Of a stretch of DNA of 64,000 bases, positions 16,840-25,720 are shown piece after piece; the stretch's first letter is position 1; each line of letters begins with the position of its first letter. The notes under the pieces were generated by a model. It ran no database searches. It was given only the letters and a program-made list of their open reading frames with translations, and was not told the origin of the DNA. Where the stretch lies: the NCBI RefSeq assembly GCF_014652875.1, contig NZ_BMZQ01000006.1, positions 62,001 to 126,000 of the forward strand. The letters are read 5' to 3'. A program made the translations under genes and the position numbers. The stretch comes from Tianweitania populi (GTDB taxonomy: Bacteria > Pseudomonadota > Alphaproteobacteria > Rhizobiales > Rhizobiaceae).

Positions 16840-18544
16840 CTTCGACCCAGTCCATCACGCCATCCATAACACTCGTCAGGCTGGCATTGGCGGCAGCAAA
16901 GGATGGCCCGACGATTGTCCGTCCGGCGGTCTCCATTGTCGAGATGGTCTTAAGCCAGCCGAACCGCGCCGCCGCGTTCCCCAGGAGCGTTCGGCTGGCG
17001 GCATCGAAGCCATTAATTAAAGCGTCGGTCTCAAGAACAACAAGCGTCGTCGAGCCACTCGAAATGGTCTTGATATGCGCGTCGACAAGCGCGCGATCTT
17101 TTGCCTCCACTGCAAGAGCGAGAAGTTGCGTGACAGACGCATCGGGCAGGGCAGCAAACAGTTCCTGCTCAAGTGCCCGCCCGCCGCCCCAAGCGAAGAC
17201 CTGCCCTCCGCCGGCGAGGAAAGTCGCTTCCGCGGCTACAGGCGCGGCCTTGTCACTGTCGCGCAGGATGGCGACGCGATATCCAAGGGACTGCAAGGCG
17301 TTGGCGCGGCTGAACGTCTCATCGCCATTGCCGTTGACCAGCGTTGCGCCACAGGCGGCCAGCGATAACTCACCTGTTCCGGTAAAATGTTGATCCAGCC
17401 CGCGCATAAGGCCGATCTCGCTTCCGCCTTCACATACAACAATGGAGGTGGCGAGGAGGGCATGGGCGTGAGCCCGGATCGTCCCCTGCACGTCCCCTGC
17501 GTCGCTGGCACGGGTCACGGTGTGTTCGTGATCCTTGTGTCGAACAATGTGCAGCTGGCGAGCGCTCAGTTCGGTGACGGTCGTTGGTGAATGGCTCGTC
17601 GCGAACACCTGCATCGGGGGAACTTCTTCCTTCGCACCGAGCGCCCCGAGCAAGCGGATGATGCGGTGCGGCTCAAGACCGTATTCCAGTTCATCGATCA
17701 GGAAGGTCGTTGCCTTGTCTGCAGCTTTTCGCTGCAGAGCGGCGATCAAGAGACGCGACGATCCCAAGCCGAGCGACCTCAGCGGAATACCGCTCTCGTC
17801 GTGCAACGAGATCGACCCGCCCGTGAAGCTGATCGAGCCGGCATCGATCAGGGCCTGCACCGCCGCGCCGACGGGAACGCCCATCTCACCTGCAGCCACG
17901 GTAACAAGCTTCAACGAGCCTTCGAGCTCCTTAAGTTCCTTCTGGTCGAAAGCGTCACGCATCTCGCGCGCAAGCCGGGTCAGTTCACTCGACGTATCCG
18001 CCTTGCCTTCCGTGATTTTGCTCAGCACCGAACCACGGCGCCACGTGAGGTGTGTGTCCCCCGCCCCACCGAGCCGCGCCGGCGCAATCCGGGTGCGATC
18101 GGCCCAACTGAGGTTGCGCGTTCGTCCCGCCGCCTGTGCGCGCGGCGACACGAGCGACCATTCCGGCTCGAGGTCGCTCTTTACGGTGAGTTGCAGGGTC
18201 AGCGCCGTCTCTAGCCCGGCACCTGGCTCCGCTTCCACAATTCCCGTTACCGCGTTGAAGCCCACCAGGAAGTCGCCATACGCGTCGATGTTCTTGAGCG
18301 GATCATCGAGGGCGCCAAGGGTAACGGAAATGCGAATAGGCTGATCGAAGTCGATCCCATGGAAGTCCGCGTCCGTGAAGGACAAAGATCGCCGCGCGCC
18401 GAGGCATAAATCGATCGCATCGAGAATGGTCGACTTCCCGCTGTCACCCGGGCCGACAAGGCAGTTTACCCCTGGTCCTGGCAGCCACCGGAGCTTTCTT
18501 ATCGCGCGAAAGTTCGCGATTTCTAATATTCGAACTACGGTCAT
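16826..18544 (-). CDS. OLD-family ATP-dependent endonuclease (GajA-like)
   Basis: The 572-residue protein starts at ATG 18544 behind AGGGGG. It opens with the SMC-like ILEIANFRAIRKL, Walker A GPGDSGKST at residues 31-39, and has FLIDELEYGLEPH as Walker B at about 280 followed by FATSHSP, the typical OLD ATPase order. A toprim domain follows: VVCEGGSEIGLMRGL gives the catalytic Glu at about 375, and AILRDSDK gives the Asp-x-Asp. Known OLD/GajA proteins are nickase-like endonucleases whose activity is controlled by nucleotides. It lies third to last in a minus-strand run with AbiE and an AbiJ-like gene upstream. Confidence 0.8.
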   Translation of the reverse strand: MTVVRILEIANFRAIRKLRWLPGPGVNCLVGPGDSGKSTILDAIDLCLGARRSLSFTDADFHGIDFDQPIRISVTLGALDDPLKNIDAYGDFLVGFNAVTGIVEAEPGAGLETALTLQLTVKSDLEPEWSLVSPRAQAAGRTRNLSWADRTRIAPARLGGAGDTHLTWRRGSVLSKITEGKADTSSELTRLAREMRDAFDQKELKELEGSLKLVTVAAGEMGVPVGAAVQALIDAGSISFTGGSISLHDESGIPLRSLGLGSSRLLIAALQRKAADKATTFLIDELEYGLEPHRIIRLLGALGAKEEVPPMQVFATSHSPTTVTELSARQLHIVRHKDHEHTVTRASDAGDVQGTIRAHAHALLATSIVVCEGGSEIGLMRGLDQHFTGTGELSLAACGATLVNGNGDETFSRANALQSLGYRVAILRDSDKAAPVAAEATFLAGGGQVFAWGGGRALEQELFAALPDASVTQLLALAVEAKDRALVDAHIKTISSGSTTLVVLETDALINGFDAASRTLLGNAAARFGWLKTISTMETAGRTIVGPSFAAANASLTSVMDGVMDWVEDGSR

Positions 18545-18630
18545 ACCACCCCCTCAACAATAGCGTTTGCCGCCTCACCTGCCCTCCGCAGAGTTCGATC
18601 TCTGCGATAAGGTTCTGCCGCGACCCAAGG

Positions 18631-19446
18631 TCAAACACGGGCATCCGGCGTGCTTATGTCTGCTTCTCGCTGGATCAGAAACACGCTCACAGCGCACGCG
18701 ATGCTCACGACGAGCTCGGCTTCAGCGGCGCTGGGCTCTGTCCCTTCCCGAATGTGACGCCCGTTCTCGGACGCATAACCCCAAAGCTTTTCGAGCGCGG
18801 TGTCCAACGGACGAGGAACATTGAGCCTTGGGATCAACCGGCCAAGTGTAAGGTTTGGTTCGCCGGACAGATCACGGGAAGCGCACTCGACTGCAGCCAT
18901 TGCATGTTGAATCGCCCCGGTACGATCGGGGACTGGCCGCCTCGAGATGTCCTTAAGCGCCTCGCGTATCTCGGCTGCGGCTGTTTCCCGCCCCGTTTTC
19001 TGAAAGACAACGACGGCTTTTTCCGTGGCATTGGTGAAGTTCGCATCGCCACGAAAAACAATCCCCAAGGGGCTCTTCAGCTCCCAGCCGATGCCCTTCT
19101 CTCGGAAAAGGCGATTGAGCTCTGCCTCGAACAGTTCCTGTTCGACGTCCCGATACTCAAGGCTGCGCCAGATCGTCTCCGCGATGTCGTAGACCTTGTA
19201 CCATTCGCAGGCATCGAGGAGGCCAACGACCTCGTCCCAAATGTTTGGGTACTCGGACCAGTTGTTCGGATCGGGCGCCTCAAACAGGACACCACAAACG
19301 ATGCTCCTGATCGAGGAGGGGGAAAGGCCGGCCCTTCTGGCAATTTCGGCGAGCGCATACCGTAGCGCAGGGGGCGCATCTTCGCGCACCGTGATCGCGG
19401 CGTCCCCACTTCCAAAGCCGTGTCTATCCGAGAAATAGCGGCTCAC
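18631..19446 (-). CDS. AbiJ-like abortive-infection-type protein
   Basis: A GTG start at 19446 follows a strong GGGGGAG site. The 271-residue protein begins SRYFSDRHGFGSGD, resembling the FSxRxGxxP opening of the AbiJ N-terminal domain families, then a helical domain (WDEVVGLLDACEWYKVYDIA). Its second half, KDISRRPVPDRTGAIQHAMA followed by LDTALEKLWGYASENGRHIR, looks like the helical C-terminal domain that AbiJ-type proteins share with HEPN-like toxins; the usual RxxxxH is not obvious. It sits between AbiEii (34 bp upstream) and the OLD gene (86 bp downstream), all on the same strand, supporting a role in defence. The family call is tentative. Confidence 0.5.
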   Translation of the reverse strand: MSRYFSDRHGFGSGDAAITVREDAPPALRYALAEIARRAGLSPSSIRSIVCGVLFEAPDPNNWSEYPNIWDEVVGLLDACEWYKVYDIAETIWRSLEYRDVEQELFEAELNRLFREKGIGWELKSPLGIVFRGDANFTNATEKAVVVFQKTGRETAAAEIREALKDISRRPVPDRTGAIQHAMAAVECASRDLSGEPNLTLGRLIPRLNVPRPLDTALEKLWGYASENGRHIREGTEPSAAEAELVVSIACAVSVFLIQREADISTPDARV

Positions 19447-19480
19447 TCGTAACTCCCCCTAGTGTCCGGCCTGGCGCGGC

Positions 19481-20587
19481 CTAAGACAGCTTTTCGACCG
19501 TCGAATTCAGATATCTCTCAAGAGCGTCGATGCTCGCCAGGACCTCGGCAAACGATGGCGGCGTGCCGAAGATCATCGCCGACATGCGCTCGTAGTCGGC
19601 AGCAAGCTTGCCTCGCATGGCCTCGGTCGGCACAAGTCGATAGCTGCCGGGTACCGCTCGGTCGTAGCGGTGATCCGGCGCGCGAAACATCAGTTCCTTA
19701 TGCTGACGACATGCTTCGGCGAGATCCCGCATCGATGCCGTGGCCTCGCCATAGTCGGGGTGCGTCCAGATCTGGTGGACGTCGTAATAATGGCGTGAGT
19801 ACCGATTGAGATCGGGCACGGGGCGTTCCGGATTGCCGTCCGCCTGCCGCTTCTCCGTCATCTCGGTCATCGCATGGAGGATGAGAACTTTCTCCCAGAA
19901 GGTTCGCTCCGGCTTGACCGTCGTCACGCCGCGCCCAAGGAGATCAATGGTCGATGGTAGCTCCGCCGCGACATATGGGCGGATATCGCGAGGCTCAGCT
20001 GGAACAGGATCGGGGCGAGCGCCGCCCTCGATCCTTACGGCCGCCTGGACATAGTCGTCGCCGGCCGCGAACACGCTCTGGTAGGAGACGACGAGAATGT
20101 CGAGCGCCTCCCGGTTTCGGTAAGGATCAAAGCCGAAGCCAACGGAAAAATGCCCGCTGCGATCGGCGGCTTTCTCGACCTCGGCGATCTCGTTTTTCAG
20201 CAGGTCCAGAAGCGGGCCGGAGATGTACTGGCGTGCGGCATCGTCCACGCGTTCGACCAGAGCCTTCTGTTGCTGGTTCACCGATGGAAGTGCCGCGATC
20301 TCCGCCTCGAGCGGAGCCTTCAGGTCGGCTTTGAAAAGCCCGATATCGATGTCTTCGGAAAACCGATTGATAAGACCATAGGCTTTGCTGAGGCTCGTGC
20401 CGCCCTTGAAGTAAAGGCCGATCGGGTCACCAGGCCGCCGGTTGAACAGGAAGTCGAGGACCCAGCAGACATAGAGGTCCTTTTCGACATTCTCGGCGCG
20501 CGTTTTAAGATCGGCAGCAACCGTCGCATAGAGCGCGCGCCGATCATCGGCGGTCGAGCGAAGAATCTCAACGAACCCCTGCAGCAT
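19481..20587 (-). CDS. AbiEii-type nucleotidyltransferase toxin
   Basis: I chose the ATG at 20587, behind GAGGAGG, giving 368 residues; codons further upstream overlap the antitoxin gene without resemblance to the family. The key motif is GLYFKGGTSLSKAYGLI followed by RFSEDIDIGLF, the nucleotidyltransferase GGTSL...FSEDIDI signature of AbiEii toxins, at about residues 75-100. Later EKVLILHA and YDVHQI match family conserved blocks. AbiEii-type toxins transfer nucleotides to RNA and cause growth arrest. The gene overlaps the antitoxin gene by 20 bp, typical of AbiE type IV toxin-antitoxin operons. Confidence 0.85.
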   Translation of the reverse strand: MLQGFVEILRSTADDRRALYATVAADLKTRAENVEKDLYVCWVLDFLFNRRPGDPIGLYFKGGTSLSKAYGLINRFSEDIDIGLFKADLKAPLEAEIAALPSVNQQQKALVERVDDAARQYISGPLLDLLKNEIAEVEKAADRSGHFSVGFGFDPYRNREALDILVVSYQSVFAAGDDYVQAAVRIEGGARPDPVPAEPRDIRPYVAAELPSTIDLLGRGVTTVKPERTFWEKVLILHAMTEMTEKRQADGNPERPVPDLNRYSRHYYDVHQIWTHPDYGEATASMRDLAEACRQHKELMFRAPDHRYDRAVPGSYRLVPTEAMRGKLAADYERMSAMIFGTPPSFAEVLASIDALERYLNSTVEKLS

Positions 20588-21308
20588 TATGCCCTCCTCG
20601 CGAACCGGGGTGCTCGCGGGCGGTTTCGTCGCCAGGTGCAAGTCGCCGGGCTATCGCGTCCACATATGGGTACATCCAGGCCGGAACGGCATTGATATTC
20701 TCACGCAGGTCTCGTTCGATTTCGTCCCGATTGGGATTTCCCGCCAAGGACCTCGCGGTGCCATTCACGGCAGCATCGAGAGCGGAGGGGTCATCGCGAA
20801 ACCAGGCCAAGGCCTGGATCACGCGCATGGCGGGCCGTCCGGCCCAAAATGCCGTCTTCGCCGAGATTCGCTTGAAGTCCAATGTATAGAAGACCGGCCG
20901 GGACGCTTGGGGATCGCCGGCGTTCGCCTCGATTTCTATGGTTCGAGGATACGTATCGGCGTAGATCGTCGACCGTGCCGGAACAGCCGTTGTCAGGCCG
21001 AGATCATTGGCAGCCGTCATCCCGTCGACCAACACGCGCAGTTTGTCCCGCCTTGCTATGGCATCGATGAAAGAGGACCGTGGTGGAAACACCAGTTTGC
21101 CGGTCAACTTGCTGGTTCCGGGTTTGTCGTAGAGTCCGCGATATGGGCGGCGGATGTCGCCTCTGTTCGACAAACGCTGCAGTGCCTTTTCGACAGCGTT
21201 CGGGGTCGCGATATCCAGGAAATCCGCGCGCGACCATACGCCCGATGGCGCAGCCCGCGCGATCCGGTCAAGAATGCGGTCTTGAGTGTCAGACGTCGGA
21301 TCAGGCAT
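20568..21308 (-). CDS. AbiEi-like antitoxin (DUF6088-type)
   Basis: The 246-residue protein has an N-terminal winged helix (DRIARAAPSGVWSRADFLDI, then KALQRLSNRGDIRRPYRGLY), and a C-terminal domain typical of AbiEi/DUF6088 proteins with RISAKTAFWAGRPAMRVIQA. AbiEi antitoxins repress their own promoter and neutralise AbiEii; two near-identical 19-bp direct repeats upstream (21333-21351, 21372-21390) are the likely operators. It is the first gene of the minus-strand run AbiEi, AbiEii, AbiJ-like, OLD, UvrD. Confidence 0.8.
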   Translation of the reverse strand: MPDPTSDTQDRILDRIARAAPSGVWSRADFLDIATPNAVEKALQRLSNRGDIRRPYRGLYDKPGTSKLTGKLVFPPRSSFIDAIARRDKLRVLVDGMTAANDLGLTTAVPARSTIYADTYPRTIEIEANAGDPQASRPVFYTLDFKRISAKTAFWAGRPAMRVIQALAWFRDDPSALDAAVNGTARSLAGNPNRDEIERDLRENINAVPAWMYPYVDAIARRLAPGDETAREHPGSRGGHNAAGVR

Positions 21309-21332
21309 TTAGCATCCCTTCTGACCGAAGAA

Positions 21333-21390
21333 TATATACAAAATTTGGTCAGTAACAAGCTGTCCAAAGTTTATATCTAAATTATGGTCA
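21333..21390 (-). promoter_or_regulatory. Promoter and tandem operator of the AbiE-OLD operon
   Basis: Read on the minus strand, two direct repeats begin with TGACCA and end with ATATA: one at 21372-21390 and one at 21333-21351, 39 bp apart centre to centre, identical at 15 of 19 positions. The distal repeat overlaps a TTGACC -35-like box. The repeats are AT-rich in a GC-rich background and lie just before the antitoxin start. Confidence 0.6.
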
Positions 21391-21467
21391 ACTAACTGCT
21401 TTTTTTTTAGATACCGAGCCGGTAGTGATCCACACCGGCAATAGCCCTGGGTCGACGCCCTTGCGCT

Positions 21468-22964
21468 TTAGAGCCGTCCGCATTCCTCGAGTAAGCTTAT
21501 TGCGGTATCGAGCCGGTCAGGCGTGGCCTCTGGCGGGTTGCCCAGAGTGGTGCCCGGTGTCTGTGTCCATCCACCTTCATCCATGACGATGCGAAGCCGG
21601 AGGATCGTCTTGCCTCGGCCGCGAGCGTCCGCCAGGCCGCGATTGACGCACCAATACGTATGCTGTGCCATAATCCATGTCTCAACAACGCGGACCAAGA
21701 ACTCTCGCGGGGCCAAATCTCGCCACTGTTCGGCTTCTTTGCGCGCACGAGCGAGCGGCAAACGATCAAACGACTCGAATTCGAGTGCTTCTGCGGGCGC
21801 TTCTTGCAAGGTCTGACTTAAGCCAACAACGATTGCTGAAGCCAGTCCCCGACGTGAGCGCAATGCGCCCTGAATCGTTGAAAGAACCTCGACAGGGTTC
21901 TTGCTGACGGGCCGGGAAAGCAGCCATACCCCAGCCGACTTAGGTAACCGGCTCTTCCCCAACTCACCGAGGAATTCGTCGGCGAGTGGAGCGCTATGCA
22001 TCGGTCCATCGCCGAGCCTTTCGACGATCCAGAAGAACAGCGCCTCAAGCGCAAGTCGGAAGACTTGCCGCACCTGGACTGCCCGCCAATCGGCAGCGAC
22101 CAGAAGGAAGGCGTCGGAATCCTCCCATGCCTCCGCGGGGTCCGACATGCGCGCCCTGATAGTGTCCAGGTCCCGCTCTTGTTCGCCGAGATCCTTGACA
22201 CCTGCAAGCGCGAGCGCGATGCCGCGCTGGCGAGCAGACGGAGCGAGCGGCCCTCCGAGCCGATCGAACATTGCTCGACGTTCGACCGCGAGAGGCTTCT
22301 TCATTGACCACAGCTTTCCCCATCGCTCAGCATCTTCCCGCTTAACTTTGACCGTCCCAAAACGGCTGAAGGCAGGATGGTCGAGTTCGCCTTCGATCTT
22401 TCGCTCGAACGCGTCAAGAACAGGATCCAACTCGGGCGGTGCCCAAAAGACGCCTTTGCCTTCATCTGCTCTCACGATCCAGCCCATCGTCTGTAGGCTG
22501 GGACCATAGTTTAGCGGCGAGATGAGGCCTGTTGAATAGCGGCGCATGTCCCGGCGCCGCTCCCACTCCTCCCCGCCGAAGACATAGCTCTTGACGTCGA
22601 ACAACTTCCGCATCGCGACAGCGCCAGGAAGGTCAGCATCCGGGTGAACCAAAAATTGCGACCACGCGTAAATCGCCTCAATGCGGTCGACGAAGTCGCG
22701 CAGTTCCGAGTCGAGGGCGCCTTTCTTCTTGTCCCGCTCCAGGATGCGGCGAACACGCCGCCACGCCCAGGCCATGACAACGTACGGCCGAATGTGGCGA
22801 GCAACGTTATTCAGATCCGGAAATACACGGTCCATTAATCCGAAGTTGATCTGCCGGAGACCGAGAGGGTCGACACCGCCCTGACCAATGGCGATCTTGC
22901 TCGTAATCTGTGGCTCTTGCGCCGAGGCGGCCTTATCGAGGAGTTCGCCGAGAGTGGCCGCCAT
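21468..22964 (-). CDS. DUF6361-like protein, partner of the PLD nuclease
   Basis: The ATG at 22964 overlaps the upstream stop (TGATG), so this 498-residue protein is translationally coupled to the PLD gene. Its N-terminus, DPLGLRQINFGLMDRVFPDL followed by ARHIRPYVVMAWAWRR, resembles DUF6361 proteins, which begin with a block ending in a TRARYFLFVPW-like segment; I recall this without an alignment. The rest is rich in Trp, Arg and helices, with no catalytic motif I can name. Codons upstream to 23000 overlap the PLD gene and are not needed. Function unknown; co-transcription with a nuclease gene suggests a sensor or regulatory subunit. Confidence 0.6.
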   Translation of the reverse strand: MAATLGELLDKAASAQEPQITSKIAIGQGGVDPLGLRQINFGLMDRVFPDLNNVARHIRPYVVMAWAWRRVRRILERDKKKGALDSELRDFVDRIEAIYAWSQFLVHPDADLPGAVAMRKLFDVKSYVFGGEEWERRRDMRRYSTGLISPLNYGPSLQTMGWIVRADEGKGVFWAPPELDPVLDAFERKIEGELDHPAFSRFGTVKVKREDAERWGKLWSMKKPLAVERRAMFDRLGGPLAPSARQRGIALALAGVKDLGEQERDLDTIRARMSDPAEAWEDSDAFLLVAADWRAVQVRQVFRLALEALFFWIVERLGDGPMHSAPLADEFLGELGKSRLPKSAGVWLLSRPVSKNPVEVLSTIQGALRSRRGLASAIVVGLSQTLQEAPAEALEFESFDRLPLARARKEAEQWRDLAPREFLVRVVETWIMAQHTYWCVNRGLADARGRGKTILRLRIVMDEGGWTQTPGTTLGNPPEATPDRLDTAISLLEECGRL

Positions 22965-25309
22965 CAGATTGCCTTGCAGATGATGAGACGACCGCAACAC
23001 GACGTGACACCGAGCTGACGAAGGTCGGCTAAACTCGCTCGTGGGAAGTTCATATAGCAGCGTGGGCAGGAAGTCGGCGGCGTCTCAAAAATGTAGAACT
23101 TCCTGAAAAGCTCTGGGTCGATCAGCGCCCTTTCGAGCTTCGGCCAATGTTCCGACTTCGCCAAGAGGACTGAATTGTCGAAAGCGGCACCTGCGGCAGC
23201 GGCTAAAAGGTAGTCGCGCACTTCCTCTCCGGCAGTCTTGCAGCGGACAATTTCCGCGATGAATTCCACAGCGTTAAAATCCTGAGCGAGCAGTTCCATG
23301 AACGCCGGAATGGTCGCACAGATCTCCGGATCGAGCGTCAGCACATCAACGTCGCGTTTCAAAAGTGCGCGCCTTACTCTTGCGGCACGGTTCGGCGCGC
23401 CATCGGTGCCATAATAGACCAGGAGTGATGCCATTGCCTGTTCCGCCACCGCACCGCCATAGGACGAGATCGCGGGGAGTATCTGACCGAGCCATGCCCG
23501 TACCTTGGCGGCAGTTGGACGGACTCGGTCCGTGACGAAGTGCGTGAGGGCCAGAGCCAGAATAGGATCGGCGCTCGCGCTTCCCGGTTCGATCATTTTT
23601 GGCAAGAGCGCTTCGAAATTCTCGAGTGATCTTACGTTCTGCTGATCGTACTCGCGTATACGCTTTTCGCGGGCATCCCTTTCATCGTCATCATCATCAT
23701 CGGTTTCGCCGCCGACGTTCCAAGGCCCCCGAGGTGTGGAGAAAGCCGAGCGCAATAGCGCCATAGCGTGTTTCCATGCGACCGATCCCTCTTCGCCTGC
23801 GCCTGGGTCGCTGTTGTCGAAAACAGCACCTTCAAGGCTTCCAACATGCACGAATGTCGAACCTTCACCCTCATCTTCCGATGCCGACAGTGTGGAGATC
23901 GCGGCAGCACGGGGCAACCTGGCCGGGTCCTCGCGAAACCACGCGAGCATGGCCGCGACGTCGGCTGGGGTCTCGTTGCCGGCGAGGATCGCAAATAGAC
24001 GGGGCGCCATTGGCCCCGCTCGCCGCACGAGCTCCGTGGCGGCCGTGATCGCGACAAAGCCTTCCAGCACCTTCTCGTGCTGTTCGACCCGAAGAACCAG
24101 TCGCCCACTTTCCCAAGCCTCCTGTTCAAGCCCGAGGGCATCGATGCTGAGGTGACCAGCCCCGTTTATGTGCGCATACCCCAGCTCTCGGGTTGTTCGA
24201 ACAGTTCGCAGGTAAACTCTCACGCGCCCCCGGATCGCAGGGGCGATGACGGTTGCCTTTACAATGCCGCTTTCAAGCGAAGCTCTGAGGATGCCGATAG
24301 TGTCACTGGTATCTTCCTCCCCTTCACCCATATCAGCGTCCGACCGCTCAGGCGGCAACGCAGGCACTGGCTTCCAGCCAAGCAGCGAATTGCGTTGTAT
24401 GCGAAGCACCGAGGCCTCGACATTGGCCCCGAACAATCCGGCGTGGGTGCTGTTGGCACTACCGGCAATCAACAATCTTCCGCGCCGGCATAGAATTTCG
24501 ATCGCCTTCGCGTGGAGAGCGCGATGGTCGGTCTTGAAGAGTGTCGCAATCTCAACCGCAGTGCGCTCGCTGGTTCCCTCGAACGGCCAAGAAGCTGCTC
24601 TGAGGCCGCGCACAGTGCCATGTCGATGAGCGTGCAACTGGACATCGTCGCATGATAGGGCGTCGGCTAATGCATCGACTCCACGTCCATCGAGATCGTG
24701 ATAGGGTGACACGATCGTTATCCGTCGGGCGCCGCCGAGTTCGCCAGCAAAGCGCTGGATTTCGGTGGCAATCGAGCCACCGACGCTGTGGATCAGCCTT
24801 ATGTTACCCGTCGTTTTCGCAGGACGATTCGCGCGCCGAAGCGATTCCGCCAGCCGAATGCATGCCGGGCCCGCCTCAGTGCGAATGCGCTCCGACAAAG
24901 CGATCAATTCGAACATATCCGCGGCGTCGTTTATGGCATCGGGTGCGAAACTGGGGTGGAGGTGTTCAACGACTTCCATATTGCCTCCCCAACCCCCGAA
25001 GGTCAGATTGCCTGAACCAACAAGCAAATGAATATCGTCGTCGGACGCGAAGACACTCATCTTTGGATGAAACACGCCCGTGGTGCAGGCAACCGGTTCA
25101 ATATCATAGTCGCGGCCCGCACGACGGGCGCCTTGCTCGCTCAGACCCGACCGAACACCTTCAGGATCGGCGAGAATCAGAGCTTGTCGACCGCCGCCTC
25201 GGATGAGACGATCAAGGATGACGGCTTCGAAAAACGATAAGCTCAGCGCATACGTCGTGAACGCGACACTCCGCCATGGCGAGCCCGAAATTAAGTCCAG
25301 TGGATTCAC
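22964..25309 (-). CDS. PLD-superfamily (HKD) nuclease-like protein with C-terminal zinc ribbon
   Basis: I prefer the GTG at 25309, preceded by TGAGGGGG, over a TTG at 25327. The 781-residue protein has two half-sites of the phospholipase D fold: FHPKMSVF with LVGSGNLTFGG at about residues 80-110, and ALHAKAIEILC with IAGSANSTHAGL at about 265-290; both carry HxK and the Ser/Asn pair seen in PLD nucleases. A run of aspartates (about residue 545) marks a flexible linker. The C-terminus has CPRC and a CC pair, a likely zinc ribbon. PLD nucleases of this kind cut DNA or RNA. No helicase is present. With the coupled DUF6361-like gene it forms a compact two-gene unit next to known defence genes. 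Confidence 0.7.
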   Translation of the reverse strand: MNPLDLISGSPWRSVAFTTYALSLSFFEAVILDRLIRGGGRQALILADPEGVRSGLSEQGARRAGRDYDIEPVACTTGVFHPKMSVFASDDDIHLLVGSGNLTFGGWGGNMEVVEHLHPSFAPDAINDAADMFELIALSERIRTEAGPACIRLAESLRRANRPAKTTGNIRLIHSVGGSIATEIQRFAGELGGARRITIVSPYHDLDGRGVDALADALSCDDVQLHAHRHGTVRGLRAASWPFEGTSERTAVEIATLFKTDHRALHAKAIEILCRRGRLLIAGSANSTHAGLFGANVEASVLRIQRNSLLGWKPVPALPPERSDADMGEGEEDTSDTIGILRASLESGIVKATVIAPAIRGRVRVYLRTVRTTRELGYAHINGAGHLSIDALGLEQEAWESGRLVLRVEQHEKVLEGFVAITAATELVRRAGPMAPRLFAILAGNETPADVAAMLAWFREDPARLPRAAAISTLSASEDEGEGSTFVHVGSLEGAVFDNSDPGAGEEGSVAWKHAMALLRSAFSTPRGPWNVGGETDDDDDDERDAREKRIREYDQQNVRSLENFEALLPKMIEPGSASADPILALALTHFVTDRVRPTAAKVRAWLGQILPAISSYGGAVAEQAMASLLVYYGTDGAPNRAARVRRALLKRDVDVLTLDPEICATIPAFMELLAQDFNAVEFIAEIVRCKTAGEEVRDYLLAAAAGAAFDNSVLLAKSEHWPKLERALIDPELFRKFYIFETPPTSCPRCYMNFPRASLADLRQLGVTSCCGRLIICKAI

Positions 25310-25720
25310 CCCACACCCCCTCAGCAACTCGAAATACTTGTTGCCTCTACAAGTCCTATGCAGCGTTTGTAGCTACCTTTCGGTCTCCTCTTATCACCAG
25401 CATACAAATTCTTCGAAGAACTTTGGCCGCTCGGATGGTTGGCCCGTCACTCGTTTCCGCGCGCGTGATGGCCCCACGCTAGCCACGCGCTAAATGGCGG
25501 GTGGCTTGAACGAGAATTTCCAGAGGGGAAATGGTCCCAGGATTCGTATTTTGCGATCTGGAATGAAAGCTTCCGACCTGATCTCTGTCGTTCCGAAGCT
25601 ACTGACGGTTTCCCGAAATTTGCCATTGCTGGGCACGTTCAACTTTCGACTTGATCGGAATTCGCGTAAAAGAGCTTTAGGGCGCGGCTGTATCTTGCTC
25701 GCTCGCAAGCACTTCGAGAG
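25310..25720 (+). other. Gene-free stretch between divergent PLD and HNH genes
   Basis: This 411-bp gap must hold the promoters of two divergent genes. A frame open from 25494 runs into the HNH gene in another phase and has no family signal. I see no repeat or recognisable regulatory site. Confidence 0.5.

Noticed and set aside
23680-23705. Repeated CAT/ATC triplets resembling a small repeat array
   Set aside because: They encode the aspartate run of the PLD protein; not a CRISPR or regulatory repeat.
25494-25720. Open frame before the HNH gene
   Set aside because: Continues out of phase into the HNH coding region; no ribosome site and no similarity.
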